Made by a program: the position numbers and the translations under genes. Source: Ischnura elegans (taxonomy: Eukaryota; Arthropoda; Insecta; Odonata; Coenagrionidae). Taken from it: DNA of 64,000 nt. Location: positions 132,494,198 to 132,558,197 of the forward strand of contig NC_060246.1 in assembly GCF_921293095.1 (NCBI RefSeq), read 5' to 3'. Of this stretch, positions 38,501 to 46,595 are shown in pieces (position 1 is the first letter of the stretch; every line of letters begins with the position of its first letter). Under the pieces are notes generated by a model. That model was not told the origin of the DNA, searched no databases, and was given only the letters and a program-made list of their open reading frames with translations.

Positions 38501-41500
38501 AGAGTTTACTGTATGTATAAAGATAATTCCATTTATGTTCCTCAGATAGATTTGAAGAAACAGACTTGTGATGTCTTTGTCACACTGTGCTTACATTTTC
38601 TACATTGTCCCTTTCATTCCTTGCCATAATCACTTGAAGTCAATTACCTATTTTTTATTAGGTAAATTTAATGAGTACCTACATAGGAAATGAAAGCCTT
38701 CTCTTTTTTTCCTATGTAACCTGCGAAGACCGCAGAGAGGGTAGTGGTTGGTGAAGAAAGGAAAGTTGAGGAAATTAAGGTTGAAGCACCTCCCCAGCCA
38801 GCTGCTGCCAGTGAGGACTCTGTGGAAGCAGTTCCAGCTGTTGCCTATGAAAATATCCCCGATACTGCCGATGAGACTGAGCCGGCTGCACAAGTGGAAG
38901 AGGAAGCTGGTAGTGCTGTGGCGTACGCATATTCAGAAGAGGAGCCTGAGTCTCAGTACACTGCCATGGCTCTCTATGATTATCAAGCTGGTAAAGTTGA
39001 ACAATTAGTGAGAAAGAAAGAGAGGTGTTTGAAAATGTTGTCAATACCAAGTTATGTGATAGTCAGTCATAAAATATTAAAACTTTGGATTTAATTGATT
39101 CTGTAATCTCTGTTATGAAATATTCACATCGAATTTTACTTCAGACCTGATTATTTCCTAGTGGGACTTCTTGCCTATACAGTAAGTTCTTGCCATACAA
39201 ACAAGATACATAATTCATATGAAATAGGAGGTCATCTGGGTTTTACTATGTGTTTTTCCATAATTACCTGGATAATAGCTTCATTAGCTTTGTAGTCTGC
39301 CTCTTCAGGTTGGTGAAGGCTGACCTTCAGGTTGGTCACGTCACCAACTTGAAGAAGTCGATATAGAGGTGGTGAAACTATTGTCTAAGGAACCATATAT
39401 ACACAAGGAGGTCTGCCTCTTCTTTATGTAATTGTTTTACCTGTGTTATACCTTTAAAGGTTAAATAAATTAAATTGTTCCTTTTTTCAGCCGCTGAAGA
39501 TGAGATATCATTTGATCCTGGGGATATAATCACCAAAATTGAAATGGTAATTATTGTGAGAATTTTTGTGCTTCCTTTATGTCATCTACTTTTTGCTATT
39601 ATCATTATTATGATTAATGTCTTACATGAAGGTTTGCCTATTTGGTTGGTTCAATTCTTTAATTATATTTTTATGAAAACTTATTATTGAAAGTAAGCGA
39701 TAAAATATGTGAAATGCTGATGCCTCCACCAGTGACATATCATGGCAAAATTAGCAGTGCCAGAACGCACTTTCCTTAACTTTATTCGAAGTAAAATATT
39801 ACTCTGTATTTTGTAATAACAAGTTATTACTTACATTTTATTACAATTGCTCTTGTTTTGGTTACGAATGAATAAATAAATTTTGAGACACTAATATTGA
39901 TCAAAATGGTATTTGACTATTAAGACTTGGGATGTGCAAGTACTCGAAAATTTGAGTCAAGTCGAGTAGTTGGTACTCAACTCGAGTGTTTCAAGTAGTA
40001 TTACGAATGTCGAGTCGAGTAGTTTTGGTAATGGAGCTGTTGAAGAAAGTCGGTTCAGAAATCTGCCAACAGGAGGCGCTATCATGAAGCTCATGTCATA
40101 ATATCGTTTCTAAAGTGGATAAGTCGTTCTAATGTCTTCGCCTAGGAGTTTCAGCTTTTGTATACGTTGCAGTCAGCCACCATAGCATTCCACGTGGGTG
40201 CCGAATAACTTTTCGTCAGCTGCAGCAGCTGACCGTCTTCCGACTTTGCGGTGTAATAGGAGTGGATTCCTGCATCGCACATACTTTCTTATGCAATACT
40301 TTTAATAGCCTACCCTACTTTCTTGACTGAAACTGAGAGATAATACATCAAAATTGTTCTGAGATTTCTATGGAAAAATGAAACTTTTAGTTTTCTGCGT
40401 GTAATACTGTTTCAGCCTTTTTGAGTACTACGTTTGTTTTTTGATTTTCATTTGTTCCCTTGTTGCGTTTAGTTTCCTTACTGAGCAAACAATAAAGGGG
40501 CTACTATGGTTGAATAAGCGGGTTAAGAAATAGAGAATATTTTTTTGTCTGTAAAGCTAAAGCTAAGTTCTATAATTCATTCGCTTCACCCACTTAAATG
40601 CCATGAAGATTCAAGATCCATTATGATGGTAGATCTGAATTCTAATAAAAAATTCCCAAGGTTCCCAAATCTTGCAACTTTGGAAAAAAATTACTTTGCC
40701 AAAAAAGTTTGTTGCGAAAGGCAATTTTCTGAAGGAAATAATGATGTAACATTGAGACGTCAAAACCTGATGGCTGAGCATGTAGAACAATTAGTTTTTC
40801 TGCTGGAGAATTTGAAAGGATCAAATATTTTGATCCTTTCAAATTCTCAAATTAATGATTCATTTACGTGTGTAATCATTATTGCATTTGTACAACTGCC
40901 ATTACTGAGGGCTTTTCTAAGCAGTTTGGATACTTACATTAATTTAATTGATGACATATTACTAGAGGAAAATTCATTTCAATTGCGCTTATAAACTGTT
41001 AAATACACGATAGTTTTCATTCGTCTCCTAATTTTTACACAAGTACTATCAACTTACCTCATTATCTATCTTCCCTTTTAGATCAAGCTAAGCATTCGGA
41101 ATAGAAAAGAATTCACGAGGGATTCGAAAAAATGAGAATATGTTGGAGCATGCATTGACGCATCGCGTAGTTCAGGAATTGCCAGACTCGACTCGATACT
41201 TGCGAGTAGTTTTCAACTCGACTTAGGACCAAAAAGTACTACTCGCACATCCCTAATTAAGACTTCTGTTAACCATTGCCGGAACGGTGTTCTGGCATCA
41301 TGACACCTCTGGCCTCCACAAGAAGAACATTAAAAAGGATGTATGTGTACGTCCAAATGCATACGTAATTGGCTGTTCTTTTTCTGACTCCCTGTTGCAT
41401 GATGAAATTCACAAGTTTTACATATTCTAATTACAAAGTGATTGTCAAGTATTTATTTAGTTTACGTTTTACCATGAATGAAGTAAAGCATTACTAATAA

Positions 41501-42003
41501 TAATATAACCTTATATACTCATATAATAAAATAACAAAAGAATTGCGGTACTCCATGTGCACAAGTTTGATGTAATCTTGGGTAATAGTTGCGTCAGGAT
41601 TAAAGAGCCATATTGAAGTACAGACTTGCAAAGTGTTCAGCATTTTTTAAAATTTTACTGTCATTTATTTTTAAAATTTATGGAAAAATGCGTATTCAGT
41701 GTTCAGTAATGCAGTATTTGATATTCGAGTGAGGTATTCGAAAAATTATCAAACATTCATAATCGATATTCGAATTCAAGAAAAAAGCTATTCGATCCAT
41801 CTCTAAAAATACCCTCATTTTCAGCTGTTTTTCCTGGAAAATGGTGTGTTTCTTACAAGAGTTTATATGATATTGGCCTTCACTCTTTATCTTTGTTTTC
41901 CTTTATATTTTTATAGATCGATGAAGGCTGGTGGCGTGGATATTCAAAAGGTCAATTTGGTCTCTTCCCTGCCAACTATGTACAGCTCCAGCAGCCTCTT
42001 TAG
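11386..42003 (+). CDS. cortactin: Cortactin, 11 coding exons, 553 residues
   Basis: Exons: 11386-11526, 13576-13730, 16131-16251, 18413-18578, 22572-22682, 28079-28200, 31577-31691, 38153-38478, 38729-38990, 39491-39546 and 41917-42003 (1662 bases). All junctions are GT-AG and the frame is continuous. Domains: acidic Arp2/3-binding motif [10 protein letters not shown] (23-32, with Trp26); six cortactin/HS1 repeats at an exact 37-residue period, whose GG[KRV][FY]G cores begin near 89, 126, 163, 200, 237 and 274, the last degenerate after about residue 295; a Glu/Arg/Lys-rich helix (about 330-390); an acidic linker with Tyr459 in AYENIPD; and an SH3 domain (about 496-553) with ALYDY, WW and PANYV. 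Cortactin binds F-actin through the repeats, activates and stabilises Arp2/3 branches, and recruits dynamin, WIP and similar ligands through SH3, acting at the cell cortex and at endocytic and invasive sites. Length is close to the roughly 559 residues of Drosophila cortactin. No frameshift or missing key residue was seen. Confidence 0.96.
11527..13575 (+). other. Cortactin intron 1
   Basis: A 2.0-kb AT-rich intron, donor GTAAGT and acceptor CAATTAG. No bounded repeat or embedded gene was recognised. Confidence 0.85.
13576..13730 (+). CDS. cortactin: Cortactin exon 2 (linker and start of repeat 1)
   Basis: Residues 48-99. A basic-acidic linker ([19 protein letters not shown]) leads into the first actin-binding repeat, [13 protein letters not shown]. 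The exon ends two bases into the Arg99 codon at donor GTGAGG. Confidence 0.95.
13731..16130 (+). other. Cortactin intron 2
   Basis: 2.4 kb. A single arm of the GGGTCATTCC foldback repeat family starts at 13827 and runs to about 13930; its partner arm was not found. Otherwise AT-rich with nothing recognised. Confidence 0.85.
13827..13930 (+). repeat. Single arm of GGGTCATTCC repeat family
   Basis: The start GGGTCATTCCATGTCA and the following hundred bases resemble both arms of the inverted-repeat element at 28644-30008, including a preceding TATT. No matching opposite arm was found, so this is a partial or decayed copy. Confidence 0.5.
16131..16251 (+). CDS. cortactin: Cortactin exon 3 (rest of repeat 1, start of repeat 2)
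   Basis: Completes Arg99 and runs to Lys139. It finishes repeat 1 ([20 protein letters not shown]) and starts repeat 2 ([15 protein letters not shown]). Acceptor TTTTTATTATAG, donor GTATGC, ending in phase 0. Confidence 0.95.
16660..16813. mobile_element. hAT-type MITE, CAGTGGCGGAT family, copy 2
   Basis: A 154-bp element begins CAGTGGCGGATC and ends GGATCTGCCACTG. An exact 8-bp target duplication CCTATGTG lies at 16652-16659 and 16814-16821. It shares ends and internal G-run/C-run layout with the element at 2756-3008 but is shorter, as expected for an internally deleted non-autonomous relative. Confidence 0.85.
16909..17400 (+). repeat. 492-bp dispersed repeat, copy 2
   Basis: Same length as 4434-4925 with about a dozen substitutions. 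It is immediately preceded by a 36-bp string (16873-16908) shared with 1441-1477, so the family is probably longer than the 492-bp core. The sequence beyond 17400 continues into a transposase remnant that copy 1 lacks. Confidence 0.75.
17500..17820 (+). pseudogene. Decayed mariner-like transposase fragment
   Basis: Read with frame changes and stops, the segment gives pieces resembling the region after the helix-turn-helix of mariner transposases: a WH..F..G(Q/R)E pattern, then DDERFG, then a later [15 protein letters not shown]-like stretch comparable to the VNELVRADRRLTI block. Several stop codons and frameshifts show it is not functional. The DDD catalytic core was not found. The assignment rests on pattern memory and is moderate at best. 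Confidence 0.4.
18413..18578 (+). CDS. cortactin: Cortactin exon 4 (rest of repeat 2 and most of repeat 3)
   Basis: Residues 140-195 (last codon split). Contains [20 protein letters not shown], then repeat 3 [21 protein letters not shown] up to ASQK. Ends one base into the Asp195 codon at donor GTAACA. Confidence 0.95.
18579..22571 (+). other. Cortactin intron 4
   Basis: 4.0 kb, AT-rich. A 24-bp-arm imperfect hairpin lies at 20750-20804. No element with matched ends and target duplication was recognised. Confidence 0.8.
20750..20804. repeat. Imperfect inverted repeat in intron 4
   Basis: Arms 20750-20773 and 20781-20804 pair with about two mismatches around a 7-base loop; the inner stem includes TGGTACAAG/CTTGTACCA. 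It could fold in the pre-mRNA. No transposon ends or protein frame accompany it. Confidence 0.7.
22572..22682 (+). CDS. cortactin: Cortactin exon 5 (exactly one 37-residue repeat)
   Basis: 111 bases, phase 1 at both ends, encoding one full repeat length: from Asp195 through [21 protein letters not shown] to ASQK. Since its length is exactly one repeat and its phases match, skipping it would leave a cortactin one repeat shorter with no frame change. Acceptor CTTATCAG, donor GTATGC. Confidence 0.95.
22683..28078 (+). other. Cortactin intron 5
   Basis: 5.4 kb and AT-rich. It contains a TGACGTCA octamer at 24266-24273 and, at about 25300-25470, a fragment related to the left end of the hAT element at 39927-41255. 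No host gene was recognised in the rest. Confidence 0.8.
25300..25470 (+). mobile_element. Solo fragment of GGGATGTGCGAGTAC hAT family
   Basis: The sequence from CAGGGATGTGAGAGTACTCG resembles the first 170 bases of the element at 39927, including the GGTTCAGAAATCTG block. No opposite end or target duplication was found, so it is a truncated relic. Confidence 0.65.
28079..28200 (+). CDS. cortactin: Cortactin exon 6 (repeat 5)
   Basis: Completes Asp232 and runs to Lys272: [21 protein letters not shown] followed by a divergent end [16 protein letters not shown]. Acceptor TTTGTTAG, donor GTTTGT, ending in phase 0. Confidence 0.95.
28201..31576 (+). other. Cortactin intron 6
   Basis: 3.4 kb. 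Holds the 1.37-kb inverted-repeat element 28644-30008. GC-richer stretches at about 28330-28640 and 30650-30965 (the minus-strand frames at 28433-28690 and 30693-30965 fall here) look like repeat-derived sequence but were not identified. Confidence 0.8.
28644..30008. mobile_element. Foldback-type element with GGGTCATTCC arms
   Basis: Arms of about 110 bp (28644-28761 and 29902-30008) are inverted copies of each other, sharing blocks such as CAAATCAACC, CAGATTTTCATGAAAC, GCCATGGTCATACATTCTGG and GTACAATTTTA. The interior has no recognisable transposase. TATT abuts both ends and may be a short target duplication. A related single arm lies at 13827. Class is undetermined. Confidence 0.65.
31577..31691 (+). 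CDS. cortactin: Cortactin exon 7 (partial repeat 6)
   Basis: Residues 273-311 (last codon split). [21 protein letters not shown] keeps the repeat core, then diverges ([16 protein letters not shown]) and marks the end of the repeat array. Vertebrate cortactin likewise ends its array with a partial repeat. Donor GTGAGA. Confidence 0.95.
32408..32451. repeat. Perfect 44-bp palindrome
   Basis: Each 22-base half is AAAAGCATCTTCACTCTGTC plus AG, and the second half is the exact reverse complement with no spacer. It lies inside the outer hAT element, just before the transposase remnant, and is followed by short CCTAGGATA repeats. Confidence 0.9.
32460..32678 (-). pseudogene. hAT transposase C-terminal (dimerisation) remnant, outer element
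   Basis: A 72-codon minus-strand frame ends [20 protein letters not shown], matching the hAT-family signature SERxFSxAGxxxxxxRxxLxP. Upstream spacing of Trp, Tyr-Leu-Leu and Ala also fits the family. The SER is degraded to QGK, and the catalytic N-terminal part is missing, so the gene is dead. Confidence 0.65.
32788..34711 (-). mobile_element. Nested, inverted hAT element of GGGATGTGCGAGTAC family
   Basis: The right end (34620-34711) is the reverse complement of the left end of the element at 39927, including GAGTACTCGCACATCCC and the repeated CTCGACTCGA motifs. The left end (32788-32870) matches that element's right end in inverted orientation, though its terminal bases are eroded. It therefore sits on the opposite strand inside the outer hAT. 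A clean target duplication was not found: GGAATATA and GGAAGATA are near but offset. Confidence 0.75.
33060..33240 (-). pseudogene. hAT transposase dimerisation-domain relic, inner element
   Basis: With two frameshifts the minus strand reads KYLPSHTSV, then [11 protein letters not shown], then [11 protein letters not shown] and FLLENLKG. These are the ordered blocks of the hAT C-terminal dimerisation domain and match the plus-strand copy at 40545-40832. Stops and shifts make it nonfunctional. Confidence 0.65.
35311..37710 (-). mobile_element. Tigger/pogo-like DNA transposon, internally deleted
   Basis: A 2400-bp element with termini CAGTAAAACCTCTTTA and GGTTTTACTG, TA on both flanks, and several internal AGAGGTT(T/C)AC-type sub-terminal repeats near both ends (35330-35395, 37565-37705). 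The minus strand carries a broken Tigger-type transposase (35561-36423). Ends, TA target and coding remnant together support the pogo/Tigger class. Confidence 0.88.
35561..36423 (-). pseudogene. Broken Tigger-like transposase
   Basis: The N-terminal frame (36190-36423) has a pipsqueak-type helix-turn-helix pattern, [22 protein letters not shown]. The next frame (35874-36146) begins at the end of the DDE domain: [17 protein letters not shown], the motif next to the last catalytic Asp region, then [10 protein letters not shown] third frame (35561-35821) is the acidic tail. The stretch between helix-turn-helix and [14 protein letters not shown], which should carry the first catalytic residues, is almost entirely missing, and stops separate the frames. 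Confidence 0.8.
38153..38478 (+). CDS. cortactin: Cortactin exon 8 (charged helical region)
   Basis: Completes Ala311 and runs to Lys419. [11 protein letters not shown] leads into a Gly-rich stretch and then a long Glu/Arg/Lys/Gln-rich segment typical of the cortactin alpha-helical region, followed by [13 protein letters not shown]. Codon use is GC-rich compared with neighbouring exons. Frames on the opposite strand here are shadows. Donor GTGAGT. Confidence 0.93.
38479..38728 (+). other. Cortactin intron 8
   Basis: 250 bp, donor GTGAGT, acceptor CTGCGAAG. A later in-frame acceptor at 38737 would remove three residues (TAE). Confidence 0.8.
38729..38990 (+). CDS. cortactin: Cortactin exon 9 (acidic linker and start of SH3)
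   Basis: Residues 420-507 (split). A Glu/Ala/Pro/Val-rich linker with AYENIPD (Tyr459) and [10 protein letters not shown] replaces the proline-rich, tyrosine-phosphorylated region of vertebrate cortactin; these Tyr are candidate kinase sites by analogy only. Ends in ALYDYQA, the first SH3 strand. Donor GTAAAG. Confidence 0.93.
38991..39490 (+). other. Cortactin intron 9
   Basis: 500 bp. Contains a small inverted repeat at about 39306-39356 (CTTCAGGTTGGTGA against TCACCAACTTGAAG). Splits the SH3 domain after the ALYDY motif. Confidence 0.85.
39491..39546 (+). CDS. cortactin: Cortactin exon 10 (SH3 RT-loop to distal strand)
   Basis: A 56-bp exon for residues 507-525, [18 protein letters not shown]. 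The acidic residues form the RT/n-Src ligand surface in the SH3 fold. Acceptor CTTTTTTCAG, donor GTAATT. Confidence 0.95.
40545..40832 (+). pseudogene. hAT transposase C-terminal dimerisation domain remnant
   Basis: Within a 149-codon open frame, [41 protein letters not shown] and FLLENLKG reproduce, in order, the blocks of the hAT dimerisation domain, including the usual SER.FS.AG motif (here CERQFSEGN). The RNase H-like catalytic part is absent, so the product could not transpose. The frame after 40832 is junk created by the 18-bp inverted duplication. Confidence 0.75.
40808..40846. repeat. Perfect inverted repeat, 18-bp arms, 3-bp loop
   Basis: Arm GAATTTGAAAGGATCAAA (40808-40825) is followed by TAT and its exact reverse complement. 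It occurs at the end of the hAT domain remnant. The related copy near 33052-33075 has only one arm, so the second arm was created in this copy. Confidence 0.85.
41917..42003 (+). CDS. cortactin: Cortactin exon 11 (end of SH3, stop)
   Basis: Residues 526-553: [20 protein letters not shown], then YVQLQQPL and TAG at 42001-42003. The double Trp (530-531) and Pro543-Ala-Asn-Tyr546 are the SH3 ligand-binding residues. Confidence 0.96.
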   Translation: MDEGWWRGYSKGQFGLFPANYVQLQQPL

Positions 42004-42057
42004 TACCACTGAATGAGTGTGATTGTGAGGAACGTAGGTGGTAAACTTGTGATGAAC

Positions 42058-42063
42058 AATAAA
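42058..42063 (+). terminator. Candidate proximal poly(A) signal of cortactin
   Basis: AATAAA 55 bp after the stop codon, followed by GT-rich sequence (GTAGGTGG at about 42081). It would give a very short 3' UTR. Further AATAAA hexamers downstream (for example about 43471) could serve longer forms. Confidence 0.5.
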
Positions 42064-43661
42064 TGCCTCATATTTGAAAGTAGGTGGTCATTGTTAAGTT
42101 TTCTGGCATCTGTTAATTTCCAACTTGTACATAAAATTTTGTCTGCCAAAAAGGTGCTTTAGGATGCCTCAAATTTTTTTGTTTAGGGGATATGCCAGTA
42201 AATTTTTATTTATCATGTGATCTATGTTTTGGTTAATTATTTTTTTTGGATTTGTGGTAATTTTAACTTTTGAAGATTTTGGTGTGTCATACGGAGTCTA
42301 AAGCTTCCTTATTCTTCCAGAAGCATTGAGACAGACTTGCCTTACGGTTATACTCTTTTCATTAATTGAAATTTGAACGATCAGGACTTGATTGTGGTAG
42401 ATTTATCATTCATTTAGTTTCTACTGTTGTCACCATAGGTTATGGTATGATATTTCTTTTTTTGAAATGTTTGTTCATGTGTCTGTATTGCTTGCTTTTA
42501 TGTATTGTATATTACACTTATGTGTTTCTAACATGTATAATAGGAAAATTTTAACCTCATACTGTGCAAAAGTATGATTAGTGTTGTAATTTAAGGCCAG
42601 TATTATTATTCCTCTCCTTTTGGGAAACGAAGCTCAAATTTTTAATATTCTTTTAATACGTAAATGCAACTGACAAAGAGCAAAAAAATCTAAATTTTTA
42701 GCAGTAGGCAAGTCATTTCATATCACTAGGAGATTATCTCTTTGATGACATTAAATCTTGAATGAAAGATCAATATTTTTCACAGAGTGCTATATGAATT
42801 AAACAAATACCTATCTTATGTGTCGAGAGTTGTTGAAAATCACCATTGAATTCCATGAATTGACTATTCAGACTACATTATGAATAGTTGTGAAATCCCA
42901 GTGTTTTATTATTATCGATTCTCCTTTTTTTAGACCTCTCCGAATCAAATGATTCAATTGTTAAGTATTTAATAGACTAAGGATATGTATCTACTCATGC
43001 AGAAATATATCATGTTTCTATGTTGATGAAATTTTGTCACTTGTGAGTGATACAGTTTCAATTATAAAAATTTATGGTGCAAATCTTTGTTTACATGCAC
43101 ACAAAATACTTCTACCTTTAAAATATGAGGTCTGCTGCCTTATGAATTCATCCCAAATTTATTTCTGTTTACGGTGAAAAACCAATTTATTTTCCAGAAT
43201 TATTACTCATGATTCCTGAGGAGAAAATCGTTTGAGCATCAGACATTTTCGTAATAATAACCAATTTTTAAAATCAGTTTTAGAGTCATATAAAAAGCTC
43301 TTTTTTAAATGTCCAAATAATGGTTGTATTCAACTGATACAGCTGTCAAAATTTCTGTATCTCTGGTGTAACAAACACAACAAATTGACTGACCCATGAA
43401 GAAATCAGCTTAAAATTTGCTCTGACTTGTGTTAGCCGAAGGTAACAAACATGATTGAATACAAATGAACAATAAAATTAAATTGAAATGACATCAGCTA
43501 TGAGTGCACTATTCTTTTCATATTTTTATTTTCTATCTAACTCTTGTTTTAAAAAACAGGTTACGGATTCTCGCGAGTGCTATTGAATGAACTCCTTTTC
43601 CGAGCTGATAATAATAGCTGATTTATGCTTCTTTCCTTTCTAGAACAAAAGACACATTTCG
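42064..43661. other. Downstream of cortactin, no gene recognised
   Basis: AT-rich sequence, possibly including an extended 3' UTR. Short frames have no domain similarity that I recognise. Confidence 0.5.
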
Positions 43662-43955
43662 TCATTCCATCGTTGAAGAATTAATGTCTTCTAATATTTG
43701 CATGTTGGAGTGATAGAATTTTGATGAAACCAATAATATTTTCTTTACATAAATTATTTCTGCGACTAAAGAGCAGACTGGAGTTTTTATGTTGCCTTCT
43801 CTGCAGATGTTGTGCACATTTGTTATTTGAGAGTTCAAATAGAGACCAGTTTGAATAGGTAGAATGAAAGTGAATGAATAGTAAGAAAAATATGATTTGT
43901 GAGGAAATAAAAAAATAGCCCTCCTTTGTATCCATTTGCATTTTTGGATGACCAA
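43662..43955 (-). pseudogene. Decayed non-LTR reverse transcriptase C-terminus
   Basis: A 97-codon minus-strand frame contains IQRRAIF, then SYFS, then ILPI..GLY, then HN.CR.GNIKTPVCSL and KFY, in the order and spacing of the C-terminal tail of insect non-LTR (jockey/CR1-like) reverse transcriptases (QRRAIR..., ILTLPSLYI, HNTR...L.P, KLYN.LP). The resemblance is weak per block but collinear. The overlapping minus-strand frame 43681-44016 is a shadow of it. Confidence 0.45.
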
Positions 43956-44016
43956 TCATGAAATCGGTAACATTTTTGTTAATTGTGCTTTTAGGCAAGT
44001 TGCTATGATTTAGCAT

Positions 44017-46338
44017 TGATACAGGTATATCTTATTATGTGTAATGAAGTATCTGTAACATGGAAAAATGCCTGGGAAATGATAATGACTCGGACCTAAT
44101 TCAGAAGGATCACTATTCAAATCAAATAGCTGCTGATAGCTTTGATGTCATTAACTCTCTGGTCTGCTGCATTTTAAGTGCTACGTCCACACAGTTGTGT
44201 TCAATTAGCATAGTTTCTTTCCCGGTTCAGATCAGCTGCCTCTCCTCTCATTGTGAGGTGTAACTTGGCTTAATCAATTGTACTTGATATTTTTTACTTT
44301 TCTCGGAAAAGTTCTGCCTTTATCTTTGTTTGATAAAAATACATCTGTGGTGCTTACCAAACACCAATGTGATTAGCAAAGAGTGTTTTAACCTGAGCAC
44401 TCAAATTATCAAGCATGGACAATGCAAGGAGTTTTTTTTTCATTTGGTGAGAAGTACCTTTTTGTCTGAAGTTTAAATGATGTTTTGATATTGATTCATT
44501 TTGATGAAAAAGCATTTGATTTCGCTAAAACTTAAGGATTTTCCTTTACCTGTATACCCCTGTTTTTTTTCTTAGCTGTTTCTGGTGTAAAATTGATCAT
44601 CCTAACCCTTTTGCAGATATATTTTGGAAATGAATTAGCAAACTCTTGCTGAGCAAGTCACCACTTCTCAGCTATTCATCCGCCTTGTGCATCGGTCTCA
44701 CGTGGCTATTTTTTGTTTGCCTCTCGTGTGCAATTCATTCTCTCTGAGAGGAAACAAGTTAATAAACCATAACTCTAATGTAATCAACTCATAATAAGGG
44801 GGCGGAAACTTTTGCTATTTCAATTTTAAACGTATGAGAAAATGGCAGAATGAGGAATATGTTTATTTCATCATACTTGTCTTTTCTGAAATTTAATGAA
44901 GTTATGATACTGATTCATTTTGATTTGAGAAAAAATTGACTTAACTGAAACTATTTCCATAGTATTCTTTAAATGCTCTTCCAGAAAAATATGAATCAGA
45001 AAATGGTAGATTATTATAATGCCTTAGTCAGATTTTTAGGTGAGAGAATTCCTTCCTTTGCAGAATTTTTGAATGAGTAGGGATTTCAAGTTTGAGTGCA
45101 TCAGCAATATACACTTTTTTTGAGGAGGGGCTGAATGAACCGCTGCCCTTTCCGGCCTATGCCAATAGGTAGTTGGAGTGAGACTTAGTTCAGGAAAAGT
45201 GGAATTAGGTGTAGGAAGGTATGATACAGATCATTTTTGCAATCACAGGGCCATGAGACAACCTATGAGTCTAGATAGCCTGGAGTAATTACCTTCAATA
45301 GGTTTATGTAAATCGTCATATTTATATGCGTCCTTGTAAAGTAATTTTTTTTCTCGTACATGTTTAGCTCTTGCCAATTTCTTTTACTCTATTCAAATTA
45401 TTCAATGAAACAAATATTTAAAAAAAATTAAATGAATCTTTATATTCATTCCCTGACTTGGCAAATCCTTGTTAGATGGAGTGCTGGAGAAACTCAAGTA
45501 TAGCTACCATAAATATTTTAGGAAAAAAGTTGCAGTTATTACGACCTAATTTTGCACTACATTTGATAAATAATGAGTAATTGAATGGTATTTTGTTGAA
45601 ACTTGCATTATCATCTTGAAACTGATGCATTGTTGCATGTTATTTCATGAATTCTATACAGAGTTTGATATTTAACGTATGGATTTAGCTGATTAACCTC
45701 ATTTTATGCCATTTTTAGATTCTTTTGAGCATCTAGGTCGCTAGACAGTGCAGTGATATGTATGTCAATCCGGGAAAGCTGAGAATTTATGGTATATTTT
45801 CCAAAATGGATTCTTCACTCCAACTTTTGTGCTTTTATTCATCATTAAGGAGGTGCATGTAAAATTCTCGCATCATATCTGCTAACAAGGTTTATCGTTG
45901 CATTCAGATGGTCAGGCACAAGCCTATTCTCATGTGTATATTTATTTTGGGAGACCTGGTTAGGCAAATTAGTGATTGATATAAGTTCTCTGAAATATAT
46001 TTTAAAAATTTGAACACCTCAGTAGAACTTCTCTAGAATCTATCATTTTCTCATGGGCATGTGATTAAAGATGAATCTACGATGAAGAATGTTAATTTGG
46101 ATGCTTGTGGTCCTTTGAGTATACAATGGCAGGCTTGAAATTTGCTCAATGTTGTTAGCATCATGGAAGAGCCAACATGTGTGAAGAGCCAATTACGAGT
46201 GTAACTCATAACCCTAACATATGCTAATGTTCTGTTTGGTTTTTCATTCTGTCATTGAAAGAGCTAATTTTTTGTTGTGGTAGTAGTCTCTCTCAGTGCC
46301 TCTCTGAATCTGCACGAGTCTTTTCCTAAGGTTGGACC
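44017..46338. other. Intergenic, nothing recognised
   Basis: AT-rich; no domain-bearing frame and no paired element ends were seen on either strand. Confidence 0.5.
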
Positions 46339-46587
46339 CAGTGACGTCATGGCAAAATTAGCAGTTTCAGAACGCACTTTCCTTAACTTTCTTCAGAAGT
46401 AAAATATTACTCTGCGTGTTTTTTTATTACAAAGCATTATTTACATTTTATTGATATTTTTTTTGTTTTGGTTACAAATGTATAAATTAGAAATTTTGTG
46501 GCAACAAAATTGATAAAAGTGTTATTCGACTACTATGTCTTTTGTTAACCAGTACCGGAACGGCATTCCCACACCGTGACACCACTG
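46339..46587. mobile_element. hAT-type MITE, intact sister of the intron 10 MITE
   Basis: 249 bp from CAGTGACGTCATGG to CCGTGACACCACTG, with an exact 8-bp duplication GTTGGACC at 46331-46338 and 46588-46595. It aligns end to end with the two halves of the MITE at 39730-41311 and shows the empty site of the hAT insertion there. Confidence 0.9.
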
Positions 46588-46595
46588 GTTGGACC

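Larger units (their letters stand above)
39927..41255 (+). mobile_element. hAT element (1329 bp) of GGGATGTGCGAGTAC family
   Basis: Starts TTGGGATGTGCAAGTACTCG and ends AGTACTACTCGCACATCCCTA. The 8-bp duplication ATTAAGAC is exact at 39919-39926 and 41256-41263. It retains a C-terminal transposase piece (40545-40832). Related copies are the inverted nested element 32788-34711 and the fragment at 25300. Confidence 0.9.
39730..41311. mobile_element. hAT-type MITE split by a later hAT insertion
   Basis: Outer ends CAGTGACATATCATGG and CATGACACCTCTG are bordered by an exact 8-bp duplication GCCTCCAC (39722-39729 and 41312-41319). Removing the insert 39927-41263 leaves about 245 bp, homologous along its whole length to the uninterrupted MITE at 46339-46587. 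Confidence 0.9.
39547..41916 (+). other. Cortactin intron 10
   Basis: 2.4 kb; two thirds (39730-41311) is a MITE split by a hAT element. Acceptor TTTTTATAG is intact. Confidence 0.9.

Noticed and set aside
40642-40842. 66-codon minus-strand frame
   Set aside because: It is antisense to the hAT dimerisation-domain remnant, which reads convincingly on the plus strand.
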